This document shows positions 33,808 through 43,651 of a stretch of 64,000 bases of DNA, piece after piece (positions within the stretch are counted from its first letter, which is position 1; every line of letters starts with the position of its first letter). Source of the stretch: Croceimicrobium sp965279135 (GTDB lineage Bacteria > Bacteroidota > Bacteroidia > Flavobacteriales > Schleiferiaceae); assembly GCA_965279135.1 (NCBI GenBank), contig OZ257133.1, positions 1,550,001 through 1,614,000 of the forward strand. Reading direction: 5' to 3'. The notes below the pieces were generated by a model. The model saw nothing but the letters and a program-made list of their open reading frames with translations. It did not search any database and was not told the DNA's origin. Made by a program: the position numbers and the translations under genes.

Positions 33808-34992
33808 TTAATACTGTATTGTAACCTTACGGTTGAGGAATTGATCCTGAACATCAAAAGGCATGGTTTTGCCCATCTCTATACTAATTTGAGAATCCTG
33901 CATTCCAAATTCCATTAAGAAGGCTTTAACTGCATCAGCACGACGCTGCTTAAGATTGGTATTGTACTGATCTGATCCCACCTTATCAGCATAAGCGGTT
34001 AAAACCACTTTAGTAGGTTTTCTTTGAGCAATGGTAGAAATCTGCTTCTTTGCTTCCGTGCTTAATCGATCACTATCAAATTGGAAGTAAATTTCATCAA
34101 AACTCGGAGGCATTTCCGGTACAACAGAAGCCTGAGCTTTCAGATCGGCAATCTTATCTTCCAGAGAACTAATCTTCTCCTCCTTATCCTGAAGGCGATC
34201 TTCCTGCTCTGCAAAACGGTTCTTGAGATCAGTAATTTCCTCCTGATTCACCTGAGGAACCGTATCGCGACTTTGACCTTTTACATTAAGATAGTCTACC
34301 CCAAAGTAGTCTACCGCATACATTGGTTTCTTTTCTCTCGAACCAAAAGTATAAGCTACTCCGATGGCCGAGCTTAAATAGGTATCACTACCGGTCGCTT
34401 CATTATATCCGTCAAATCCATCGTCGTAAGCGACATTGTACAGTACTTCCAATTCAACTCTCCAGGAATTTCCAATTTCATACTGTAGACCTAAGCCTGC
34501 TCTTCCACCCCAGAAATTAGCATTGTTCTGCTGGTCTGGAGCATCATCAGCAATCAGAAACTGCTCGGAATCATAAGATCCATAGCCTAATCCCAGTTTA
34601 CCATAAACATTCCAGGATCGATTGCCCAAGCCCGGAGTTAGATTATTGAGAATAAAAATCCCGTCCAAAGCTGTTTGGTTAAAAGTGCCTTCATAGTACT
34701 CCACCTCGCTGGCTCCTGTTATAGAAGCACGACGGTGACTCAATTGTACACCAATCAATGGATTAAACATATACTCAACATAAGCCTCGAATCCAAGATC
34801 AAAACTGGTTTGATCCCCATTTAAACCACGCATGTCGCGCGCCAATGGCCCATCAAAACGGTAGGCCGGCAAATCATAAATATGCATACCACGGATTCCA
34901 ATACTCCAGGGCTTTAGATTACCGCTGATATCCTGTGCATTTCCGCTAAATCCAGCAGAAATAAGAATTAATAAGGAGAGAAACTTTTTCAT
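33808..34992 (-). CDS. OmpA-family outer-membrane protein (barrel, coiled coil, OmpA_C)
   Basis: A 394-residue protein: signal peptide (FLSLLILISAGFSGNAQ), an eight-strand-type porin domain (about 25-215), a heptad coiled coil (EEITDLKNRFAEQEDRLQDKE, about 245-285) and a C-terminal OmpA/MotB-like peptidoglycan-binding domain (EIYFQFDSDRLSTEAKKQI, LTAYADKVGSDQYNTNLKQRRADAVKAFL). It probably anchors the outer membrane to the wall. It is the last gene of the four-gene surface operon, 10 bp after the adhesin. Confidence 0.9.
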   Translation of the reverse strand: MKKFLSLLILISAGFSGNAQDISGNLKPWSIGIRGMHIYDLPAYRFDGPLARDMRGLNGDQTSFDLGFEAYVEYMFNPLIGVQLSHRRASITGASEVEYYEGTFNQTALDGIFILNNLTPGLGNRSWNVYGKLGLGYGSYDSEQFLIADDAPDQQNNANFWGGRAGLGLQYEIGNSWRVELEVLYNVAYDDGFDGYNEATGSDTYLSSAIGVAYTFGSREKKPMYAVDYFGVDYLNVKGQSRDTVPQVNQEEITDLKNRFAEQEDRLQDKEEKISSLEDKIADLKAQASVVPEMPPSFDEIYFQFDSDRLSTEAKKQISTIAQRKPTKVVLTAYADKVGSDQYNTNLKQRRADAVKAFLMEFGMQDSQISIEMGKTMPFDVQDQFLNRKVTIQY

Positions 34993-35002
34993 GGTCGATC
35001 AA

Positions 35003-38000
35003 TTATTTGATGATAATTCTGCGGTTAGCAACCCCATCATTATTATAAATTCTGAGGATATAAGTAGCTGTAGGTAAGTGAGAGAAGTCAAGACTTATCA
35101 TTCCGGTTTCACCCGTTTTCACTCTTTCCTTATACACTAGTTTTCCTTCGAGACTCATTAACTCCAGATCGAGATCGGCCGCCTGACTTGAGCTCAACTG
35201 AATATTAATGATACCATCCGTTGGGTTAGGGAATACTTCCAAAGTAGTAAGGTCAAGCTCCTCTATTCCAATACCTCCGGCGCCAGATCCGATTACGAAT
35301 CCTGTTCCGAAGTTCAAACATCCAGAGGCATTTCCTACCATCACCTGATAATTTCCTCCTACCGTATAACTATAAGTAGAATTCACCGCTCCTGGAATCA
35401 TTACCCCATCGCGATACCACTGATAAGTAGTGTAAGCTCCTTGTACTCCCAAAGTGGTGGTACCAACCTGAATGATAACCGGAGTTAATGGAACTGGTAA
35501 TACCGTTACCGTAATCACTCCACTCACAGAACAATTGTAGTTGTCCGTAAAGGTGTAATTGAGTGAATGACGACCGGGACCGGCTAATTGAGGATTGAAT
35601 GTATTTCCTCCTGTTACACCAGGTCCTGTCCAAACCATTGTACTCTGACCTAGTGAAATATCTACCGGAGCAGCATTAGCACAAATCTCAAGGAGATTAG
35701 TGATGTTAGGTAGTCCTTGAGGAACAACCGTTACAGAAAAGCTCACGATAGAATCATTACCAGCTGCATCACGGATACGGAAAACGTTCTGAGTTGTTCC
35801 GGCCGGGAAAATACTTCCACTTGGCAATCCTGCAGTTTGAGTAACTGTAACAACACCACAATTATCCGCTCCTGTTACCGGTTGATAACTGTAGTTAGCA
35901 CTACAAACACCTACAGTATCTGAAGCAGGAACAAAAGTTGGTACCGGCTTCTCATTGTCTTCAACTGTAACGTCGAAGCTAGCAGTACTCACATTACCAG
36001 CACCATCAGTAGCAGTAATTGTTACGGTAGTGGTTCCAAGTGAGAAGGCAGTTCCAGAAGCCTGTGAGTAGGTCAAACTCGCTCCAGTACAGTTATCCGT
36101 AACAGAAGCAGCAGGATAGTTTACGATACCCTCACATGCCGCTGCGCTATTACTAATAGTAGTATCATTTGGAATATTAAGAATGGTAGGTGGAACGATA
36201 TCACTAATCACGATATCGAAACTTGCCGTAGTGCTGTTACCATTATTATCCGTAGCAGTATAGGTAACGGTGGTAGTTCCTACTGGGAATGTACCTCCTG
36301 AATTATGGGTGCTGGTTACGGTTGGCGTAACGCAGTTATCGGTAGCGGTTGGATTGGTCCAGGTTACAACAGCATCACATGATCCCGCGTTTGGTACAAT
36401 CTGGAAGCTACTTGGAATGTTCGATAATACTGGGGAAACCGTATCCACTATGGTAATAGTGAAAGATTGAGCTACCGAATTTCCACTTGGATCGCTCACG
36501 GTAACATTAACAGTAGTGGTACCCAAAGCGAAGAAACTTCCATTAAGTTGATTACTCAATACTGAGGTTACATTACAGTTATCACTTCCGGTAATAGTAG
36601 GCCACTGCACATTAGTACCACACTGTCCAGGATCGGCATAGGCTGTAATGTTCGCCGGTAAGTTATCGATCGTTGGAGTGATCGTATCCAGTACAGTAAC
36701 AAAAGTGCTACCGGTGCCAACATTGCCTTCATTGTCTGTAACACTTAGGGTTACAAGGTTCTGACCTAGGTCGGCACAATCAAACAAAGTAACATCTGCA
36801 CTTAAACTTGCAATTCCACAATTATCGCTACTTCCATTGTTAATGTCCTGAGCAGTAATTGAAGCTTGTCCATTCTGATCAAGGTAAATGGTTTGGGTTT
36901 GTGTTACAACCACCGGAGCCATGTTGTCTATAACTGTAACGTTAGCAGAGGCTGACCTTTGGTTACCACTATTATCAGTAATTGTAAGGCTTACATTGTT
37001 AGAACCGATATTGGCACAGGTGAAGCTCGTTTGACTTAAACTCATGGAACTGATCTGACAGTTATCGGATGAGCCATTATCAATCATACTAGTTGTTATG
37101 CTGGCATTACCACTGGCATCTAAAGCTAAAGTGATGTTTTGTGTAACAGCCTTAGGCTTAATTGTATCTATAACGGTAACAACCGCCTGACTGCTGGCGC
37201 TATTTCCTGAACCGTCAGTTGCACTAAGAGTTACGGTATTTGCACCAAGATCAGAACAATCAAAACTGCTTACATCCAAGTTTAAACTCGCAATTCCACA
37301 GTTATCTCCGGAACCGTTGTCAATATCACTGGTAGTAATACCGGCCATTCCGTTCGTATCAAGGTAAACAGATACGGCCTGGGCACTAACGGACGGTGCG
37401 ATTAAATCTTGAACCGTAACTATGAAGCTAGCAGTATTCAAGTTATCCTCTGCATCACGAACCGTGAGGGTCAAAGAGTTTATTCCAAGATCAGCACAGC
37501 TAAATTGAGTTTGAGAAACCCAAATCGAATCCACACCGCAGTTATCCGAACTTCCATTATCAGCCATGGCAGCTGTAATGCTACCTAAACCATTTGCGTC
37601 CAGGTTAACCATTAGGTTTTGCGCAAGTGCATTTGGTGCAATATTGTCTACCACCGTTACGGTTGCGGTTGCGGTATTCTGGTTTCCACTATTATCAGTA
37701 ACGGTAAGAGTTACAGTATTAACTCCTACATCCTGGCAACCGAAACTGGTTTGACTTAGAGAAAGAGAACTGATTTGACAGTTATCAGAGGAACCATTAT
37801 CAATCATTCCCGTACTAATACTGGCATTGCCACTGGCATCAAGAGAAACCGTGATATTCTGAGTAGCTACATTAGGTCTAGAAGTATCAAGCACGGTAAC
37901 TGTAACCTGTGATCCAGTGCTATTTCCAGCCGCGTCTGTCGCAGTTAAAGTAACAATGTTTGCTCCCAGATTAGAACAATCGAAACTGCTCACATCCAAG

Positions 38001-40261
38001 CTTAAACCGCTTAAACCACAATTATCTGCTGATCCATTATTGATATCGTTAGCGGTAATGCTGGCATTTCCATTTGCATCTAAATGAACTGTAATTGGTT
38101 GACCGGTAACGGTTGGTGCAATGAGGTCCTGAACAGTTACAATGAAATTAGCAGTATTGGTATTTCCTTCGGTATCTCGAACGGTAAGCACAGCAGAATT
38201 ACTGCCTAAATCAGCACAACCAAACTGACTCTGAGAAATCCATATCGAGTCAATACTACAATTGTCGCTACTGCCATTATCCGCCATAGCTGCAGTAATG
38301 GAACCTTGACCAGATGCATCCAGATTCACAGTTAAATTCTGGGCTATAGCTGTTGGATTCAGGTTATCCTCTACTACCACTGTGGCTATTCCAGCTGAAG
38401 AATTTCCATTCTGATCCGTGATAGTTAAGGTCACCTGATTGCTTCCAAGATCGTTGCAATCGAAACTGGTTTTGGAAGCAGAATAGAACAATTGATTGGA
38501 GCAGTTATCGCTGCTACCACCATCTAATTGAGATGGAGCAATTGTAGCCTGACCGGTAGCACCTAATTGAAGTGTGATACTGCGGGTAACCAAGGTGGGG
38601 CTGATTGTGTCTTGCACATCTACCAAGAAACTTGCAGAAGAGCTATTACCGCTATTATCAGTAACAATTAAGTTTCGCAACTGTAATCCCTCATCTGCAC
38701 AGGTGAAGGTATCCTGACTAACAGTAAGCAAAGTGTTACAATTATCACTACTACCACTGTTTACAGTGTTCGGATCTAAAACCGCGATACCGGTTGCATC
38801 AAGGTAAATGGTAGTATTCTTGGTATTCGTTACGGGGCTAATCGTATCGAGCACGGTTACCGTAAATGAAGCACTATCAACATTTCCGGAATTATCTTCT
38901 ACTATAAGATAGCGAGTATTTACTCCTAAATGTGTACAAGCGAATATCGAATCACTTAGATACATTTTCTTGATTCCACAGACATCAGAGGAACCATTAT
39001 CAACCATGGCGCTGCTTATTACCGAGGTACCATTATTAGTAAGATAAGTGGTTAAATTCTGAGTCTGCACTGATGGGTTAACAAGATCAAAGTCGGTAAC
39101 CGTAATGGTATCAAAACCTTGGCAGCCATTAGAATCTAACATGATTACCGTGTAGGTTCCGGCTGAGATGGTATCCGCTAAAGCGGTAGTATCCCCATTT
39201 GACCACAAGAATGAATATGGTGGAACCCCACCACCTGGAACGGCCAGTAACTCACCATCATTTGCGCCCGGACAAACCACCGGTTTCTGTAGGGTGATGC
39301 TCAAGGCAATTGGAGCAGGCTCAACAATTGTGAAGGTATCTGAATAAGTACAGCCCGTTAAGTCTGTTACCGTAAGGAAATAAGTACCACTAGTTAGGGA
39401 GTCTGTGGTGGCGGTGCTATCACCATTACTCCATGCATAAGTATAAGGTGGACGTCCACCGATAACAAAGGCTTCCAACTCTCCATCCCCGGCGCCAAAA
39501 CAACTGATATCTGAAAGTCCAACAGAATCAATCATAAGTGAATCAGGAACATTTAAAATTAAAACGTTACTGTAGGCGGTATCCCCGCAGGTGGTATCAA
39601 TTACCCTTCTTCTAAAATACTTAGTATCAAAGTGAGTATCCGGAGATTGATAGGTAAGACTATCATTATTACCCGGAGCATCAGACCAAGAGTTTTGATC
39701 GGATGAAACCTGCCAGGTGATGGCATAATTCCCAGATCCGCCTACAATAGAATCAATGTTATTAAAGGGTGGCGCCATGGTTCCATTACAGATATGAATC
39801 TGGGCGGCAGGAGGAGGCACTACGAAATAAGTAGTACCTGCAAGACCAGATGGTAGGTTGTATTGAAACACCGTATCCTTAGTCTCTGCAACACGCATGT
39901 AGAAAGTGCCGCCATTCCAACCATCGCCAAATGAATCAAAGGCCTCAAATTTTAGGGTGGTATTTCCAGGCACGCATAACTGATGCTCAGGCGCATAGGT
40001 AGGACCATAGTTGGTAGAACTGGTAGGATAAAAACCGAAATTTACATCCTCAATCAAAGTTGAGGTAGCACTATCGGAAAGCACCCATCTCATCTCTGAG
40101 CCAAAACCTTGAGCCTGCATGATGATTTCCACCGCAACCTCGCCTGGTCCGGGTGTTGTACACTGGGCTCTCGTGTTCGCACTGAACAGCAAGAGTAAGC
40201 CGACCAGTAAAGAACCCGAAAGGCTCTTCAAGCTTATTTGATTAAGATAGTTATTCTTCAT
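35003..40261 (-). CDS. Giant T9SS-exported adhesin with SprB, HYR-type and sorting domains
   Basis: A 1752-residue protein. In order: signal peptide (1-33); an N-terminal domain (34-150, CTTPGPGEVAVEI..., FGDGWNGGTFYMR) shared with the protein at 43652; two SprB repeats (about 245-390, ISCFGAGDGELEAF, YTYAWSNGDS); ten 79-80-residue beta-sandwich repeats (398-1192, each with D-N-G-S-S-D-N-C and F-x-C); four HYR domains (about 1193-1510); an Ig-like stretch; and a type A T9SS sorting domain (VFPNPTDGIINIQ...RRIIIK) of about 80 residues. The paired Cys per repeat suggest disulfides, and the acidic loops Ca2+ binding. It is presumably a cell-surface adhesin. Confidence 0.92.
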   Translation of the reverse strand: MKNNYLNQISLKSLSGSLLVGLLLLFSANTRAQCTTPGPGEVAVEIIMQAQGFGSEMRWVLSDSATSTLIEDVNFGFYPTSSTNYGPTYAPEHQLCVPGNTTLKFEAFDSFGDGWNGGTFYMRVAETKDTVFQYNLPSGLAGTTYFVVPPPAAQIHICNGTMAPPFNNIDSIVGGSGNYAITWQVSSDQNSWSDAPGNNDSLTYQSPDTHFDTKYFRRRVIDTTCGDTAYSNVLILNVPDSLMIDSVGLSDISCFGAGDGELEAFVIGGRPPYTYAWSNGDSTATTDSLTSGTYFLTVTDLTGCTYSDTFTIVEPAPIALSITLQKPVVCPGANDGELLAVPGGGVPPYSFLWSNGDTTALADTISAGTYTVIMLDSNGCQGFDTITVTDFDLVNPSVQTQNLTTYLTNNGTSVISSAMVDNGSSDVCGIKKMYLSDSIFACTHLGVNTRYLIVEDNSGNVDSASFTVTVLDTISPVTNTKNTTIYLDATGIAVLDPNTVNSGSSDNCNTLLTVSQDTFTCADEGLQLRNLIVTDNSGNSSSASFLVDVQDTISPTLVTRSITLQLGATGQATIAPSQLDGGSSDNCSNQLFYSASKTSFDCNDLGSNQVTLTITDQNGNSSAGIATVVVEDNLNPTAIAQNLTVNLDASGQGSITAAMADNGSSDNCSIDSIWISQSQFGCADLGSNSAVLTVRDTEGNTNTANFIVTVQDLIAPTVTGQPITVHLDANGNASITANDINNGSADNCGLSGLSLDVSSFDCSNLGANIVTLTATDAAGNSTGSQVTVTVLDTSRPNVATQNITVSLDASGNASISTGMIDNGSSDNCQISSLSLSQTSFGCQDVGVNTVTLTVTDNSGNQNTATATVTVVDNIAPNALAQNLMVNLDANGLGSITAAMADNGSSDNCGVDSIWVSQTQFSCADLGINSLTLTVRDAEDNLNTASFIVTVQDLIAPSVSAQAVSVYLDTNGMAGITTSDIDNGSGDNCGIASLNLDVSSFDCSDLGANTVTLSATDGSGNSASSQAVVTVIDTIKPKAVTQNITLALDASGNASITTSMIDNGSSDNCQISSMSLSQTSFTCANIGSNNVSLTITDNSGNQRSASANVTVIDNMAPVVVTQTQTIYLDQNGQASITAQDINNGSSDNCGIASLSADVTLFDCADLGQNLVTLSVTDNEGNVGTGSTFVTVLDTITPTIDNLPANITAYADPGQCGTNVQWPTITGSDNCNVTSVLSNQLNGSFFALGTTTVNVTVSDPSGNSVAQSFTITIVDTVSPVLSNIPSSFQIVPNAGSCDAVVTWTNPTATDNCVTPTVTSTHNSGGTFPVGTTTVTYTATDNNGNSTTASFDIVISDIVPPTILNIPNDTTISNSAAACEGIVNYPAASVTDNCTGASLTYSQASGTAFSLGTTTVTITATDGAGNVSTASFDVTVEDNEKPVPTFVPASDTVGVCSANYSYQPVTGADNCGVVTVTQTAGLPSGSIFPAGTTQNVFRIRDAAGNDSIVSFSVTVVPQGLPNITNLLEICANAAPVDISLGQSTMVWTGPGVTGGNTFNPQLAGPGRHSLNYTFTDNYNCSVSGVITVTVLPVPLTPVIIQVGTTTLGVQGAYTTYQWYRDGVMIPGAVNSTYSYTVGGNYQVMVGNASGCLNFGTGFVIGSGAGGIGIEELDLTTLEVFPNPTDGIINIQLSSSQAADLDLELMSLEGKLVYKERVKTGETGMISLDFSHLPTATYILRIYNNDGVANRRIIIK
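36680..39070 (-). repeat. Tandem 79-80-codon repeat with three-unit higher-order period
   Basis: Ten protein-level repeats of the adhesin. Units 4-5-6 (about 38350-37635) and 7-8-9 (about 37634-36917) match pairwise: unit 4 with 7 (SITAAMADNGSSDNC, IVTVQDLIAP), 5 with 8 (LDVSSFDCSNLGAN / LDVSSFDCSDLGAN), 6 with 9 (MIDNGSSDNCQISS, LSQTSF). Unit 10 resembles 5 and 8. The block period is about 717 bp. Confidence 0.85.
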
Positions 40262-40271
40262 AGCACCACGT

Positions 40272-43200
40272 TTAAGATTCTGTTGAGTTGGGACTTATAT
40301 TCACTTCGAAAAATTGGGTTGAGTCGGCGTTATTGGTTACCACAATGAGCGGCAATCCGGAACTGCGAGTCAAAAACTTTAGGTCTTTAGCATCTTTTGG
40401 GCAATACAAGCCAGTTGGTTCATAGCGCCATTTACCTTTAGCATTACCGAAAAGGACAAAGCCAGAACCTGCATCATAGCGAGGAGTTTCAGGTTCAGTG
40501 ATATAATGATTTCCCAATCCAATTAAATCGGGATAACCATCGGCATTTAAATCCTTTAATACCATTGCATTGATTGGAGCAAGCTGAGCCTCTAAGGGTA
40601 AATCTTCGGCTTGGAATGAATCCCCATCGCTTAAAAAGACCTTAGAAGCAAAATCAACCGCCTTAAATTTCAATGCTTCGTCTAACATCTCTGCTCCATA
40701 AATCTCCTCTAAGGAGGCTGAAGCAAAATCGGAGTACTTTGGATATTTCTCTTTCAAGAAAGGCATTTGCTGGGAAGAACACTCTCGACCACGAACTGGT
40801 ACGAGTTTATCTTCATACTCCTTGGCTAATACAATGTCAATATTCCCTTCACCATCAAAATTGTTGGCAAACAGGTAAAGCGGTTTCTTGGAACTGGGTT
40901 TGTATTTGTTGTTCAAACCAATGTTTCCGGCCAGTATATCCGGGCGCCCATCATCGTTAAGATCGGCAACCTTTAAACTACGCCACCACCCTTCAGTATC
41001 ATTAAGCTGGTAGTCTGCAGAACGATTCACAAATTTCCCCTCTTCCTGGATGAATAAGCTTAATGGGGTCCATTCACCGGCAATGAGTAAATCGGGTCGA
41101 TCATCACCATTAAAATCAGCCCATTCTGCCGCAGCTATCATTCCGAGCTTGAAGGTTCCAAGCAGATCGACCGTTTTGTCAATATACTTGCCATTTTCAA
41201 ATACTAAAAGTTTTGAGCTAGGTATGCGGGGATATTCTCCTGGACTGGTGCGGGCACCTACAAATAGATCTATATCTCCATCTCCATCAAAGTCTGAGGC
41301 GGCTACGGTTTTAGTGCTAGCGGACCAGGATGGTAACACTCCCGCTTTACGGACAAAACTTCCGCCTCCTTCGTTCTCATAGAGGCGATCATTTAGAACT
41401 GAAGCATCGTACTGGAGCATTTCTGATCCACCACCCGAGCATACATAAAGGTCCTGATCACCATCTCCATCATAGTCATAGAATAATGCAGACATATCCT
41501 CAGAGCGAAAATCTTCCGTCCAGGGTTGAACTGGAGCTAGTGCAAAGGTTCCATCTGAATTTTGAAACCATAAGGCTCCCGATTGATGCTTTCCGCCTCC
41601 TATGTAGAGATCATCCAATCCATCCCCATTGGCATCCCCCACTGCAACCCCCGGTCCTAGTCGACCTTGCGAATGTGGTAGTAATACCTCTTGCTTGAAT
41701 TCATTATAAGGTTCATCATAATGCTTATGATTCACCGGTAAGCTTTCGCCCTCCAAGGCATAAATCAATTGATCATCTTTATCCTGAAGAACATCAGGAC
41801 CTCCGGCAATTGACTGCATTCCCGAAGCTTTGAGACTTAAGATTTGATTTGCGGGAAGGTTTTCAGACTTCGTCCAGGTATCATCAGGCCATTGCACCCA
41901 AAGCTCCTCTACTAAATCGGCATCATCCAGGCCAAAGTATAAGACCGGATCCATGGATGAGAAATATCCGCGAATAGGAGAAAGCTCTTGATATTGCCAG
42001 CCTTTGGCGCTTTTAATATATACCTTGGAGTTGAGTACAGATTCCTCCTTCTGAGCACCCATCAATTTTACCTGAAGGTGATTTTTAGTGCTGGTATTTT
42101 CGAAGACGAATGAGGTATCATCAATATTATTCATCACCAGATCCAGATCCCCATCTAAATCTAAGTCTGCATAGGCTACACCATAGGTAAAGGCAGAATC
42201 ATTACCAAAGGCCGAATTAACCTTTTCAAACTGCACCATTTCTCCCTTGTTGTAATACAACTCATTTGAAAGGGGAATACTTGGCATCATGGCAAATAGA
42301 CCTTCCTTTAAATGATTGGGAACTGATCCACCATTCTCGTCCTTTGCCTTGCGCATTGCCTGACGGAAATCATTATCCCGAGGATAGCGGCGAATGCCAT
42401 TACTGATAAAGACATCCTTATAGGTATCTCCATCAAAATCCTGCAGTAGGGCCGTCCAACTCCAATCACTTTTAGCCAGCCCGCTTTGATGGGCGACATT
42501 TACAAACTCACCTTTACCATTATTCAATTGCAGACTATTGAACATGTATTGGTAAGGTAGCTTGAGGTATTCAGTTAGATAGTAGAACAACTGTGTGTTC
42601 ATACTAGCCATCAATGTTTTACTGCGGTAGTGGTCATCAATAGCCATGTCTACTACGAGAATCTCCGGATGCAGATCGTTGTTCAGATCGGCAATATCCA
42701 CCCCCATTCCGAAGTAGGTGATCTGACGAGTACGAGCTTTCTGTTCATCTATAAAAGTGCCATCACCCTGATTGATATACATGAAGTCGGGAACCGAATA
42801 GTCATTAGCGACATATACATCCACTAAACCGTCTCCATTTATATCAGTAGTGGATAAGCCCAGACCATAGCCATAAGCCAGCATTCCAGCATCAAGGGTT
42901 ACGTCGGTAAAACCCTCTTCGCCATCATTGCGATAAAGGTGATTGGTGGCCTCCAACATTAAGTTGGTATCTTTCATCATCTCCACAACCTTGGGAATCT
43001 GAACACCCCAGTATGTCGTATGATTCATTACGAAGAGGTCCAAATCACCGTCCTCATCATAATCGAAAAAGGAAGAATGGGTAGACCAATTGGAATCGTC
43101 AATACCGTATTCGGCGGCGGCCTCTTCAAATTGAAAGTTTCCTTGATTTATAAAAAGTCGGTTTCTTCGATCATCTGCTTCTACAGAAGGCCCACCACAT

Positions 43201-43643
43201 GCGATATAGATATCTAAAAGACCGTCCTGATTGACATCTGCCATGCTCACACCATTGGTCCAGCGATCTTCGGCTTCAATTATCGGATCATTGATTACCT
43301 CAAATTTCCAATTCCCGAGATTCTTATAAAGCTTGTTGGGACCAGTGTTTGAAGCAAAATAGATGTCCGGCAGATCATCTCCATTCAAATCACCAACCGC
43401 TAATCCACTTCCATTATAGTAGTTCTCGAAGGTGAGCACATTCTCATGCGTGAAAATGTTCTCTTCCAGATTATTCACGAAATCCACACCGGTTTCTGAA
43501 GCTGTACGCTTTACAAAAAGTGCTGCCTCTTTAGCAGAGCTATCATCATCCTCCTTTCCGGAAGGCTTACAAGCCGTAGAAAGTAGGGATAGCACGAAAG
43601 TGAGAGCAATGAACTTGCTAATATGTGAACTCCTGGAATTCAT
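40272..43643 (-). CDS. FG-GAP/VCBS-repeat lipoprotein with ASPIC/UnbV domain
   Basis: A 1123-residue lipoprotein with anchor Cys25 (LSLLSTAC). It has about twelve FG-GAP/VCBS blades, each with a Ca2+-type loop such as DLNGDDLPD, DVNQDGLLD, DYDEDGDLD and DFDGDGDID, arranged as two beta-propeller sets. Between them (about 530-615) lies an ASPIC/UnbV segment (VLYFGLDDADLVEELWVQWPDD). It is probably exposed at the outer membrane and may bind polysaccharide or partner proteins; the exact role is unknown. It sits between the two related SprB-type proteins, with 8- and 10-bp spacers, so all belong to one operon. Confidence 0.9.
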   Translation of the reverse strand: MNSRSSHISKFIALTFVLSLLSTACKPSGKEDDDSSAKEAALFVKRTASETGVDFVNNLEENIFTHENVLTFENYYNGSGLAVGDLNGDDLPDIYFASNTGPNKLYKNLGNWKFEVINDPIIEAEDRWTNGVSMADVNQDGLLDIYIACGGPSVEADDRRNRLFINQGNFQFEEAAAEYGIDDSNWSTHSSFFDYDEDGDLDLFVMNHTTYWGVQIPKVVEMMKDTNLMLEATNHLYRNDGEEGFTDVTLDAGMLAYGYGLGLSTTDINGDGLVDVYVANDYSVPDFMYINQGDGTFIDEQKARTRQITYFGMGVDIADLNNDLHPEILVVDMAIDDHYRSKTLMASMNTQLFYYLTEYLKLPYQYMFNSLQLNNGKGEFVNVAHQSGLAKSDWSWTALLQDFDGDTYKDVFISNGIRRYPRDNDFRQAMRKAKDENGGSVPNHLKEGLFAMMPSIPLSNELYYNKGEMVQFEKVNSAFGNDSAFTYGVAYADLDLDGDLDLVMNNIDDTSFVFENTSTKNHLQVKLMGAQKEESVLNSKVYIKSAKGWQYQELSPIRGYFSSMDPVLYFGLDDADLVEELWVQWPDDTWTKSENLPANQILSLKASGMQSIAGGPDVLQDKDDQLIYALEGESLPVNHKHYDEPYNEFKQEVLLPHSQGRLGPGVAVGDANGDGLDDLYIGGGKHQSGALWFQNSDGTFALAPVQPWTEDFRSEDMSALFYDYDGDGDQDLYVCSGGGSEMLQYDASVLNDRLYENEGGGSFVRKAGVLPSWSASTKTVAASDFDGDGDIDLFVGARTSPGEYPRIPSSKLLVFENGKYIDKTVDLLGTFKLGMIAAAEWADFNGDDRPDLLIAGEWTPLSLFIQEEGKFVNRSADYQLNDTEGWWRSLKVADLNDDGRPDILAGNIGLNNKYKPSSKKPLYLFANNFDGEGNIDIVLAKEYEDKLVPVRGRECSSQQMPFLKEKYPKYSDFASASLEEIYGAEMLDEALKFKAVDFASKVFLSDGDSFQAEDLPLEAQLAPINAMVLKDLNADGYPDLIGLGNHYITEPETPRYDAGSGFVLFGNAKGKWRYEPTGLYCPKDAKDLKFLTRSSGLPLIVVTNNADSTQFFEVNISPNSTES

Positions 43644-43651
43644 CGAAAGTG

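Noticed and set aside
36680..39070. CRISPR or non-coding tandem repeat
   Set aside because: The repeats keep one reading frame and encode 79-80-residue beta-sandwich units inside one continuous protein.
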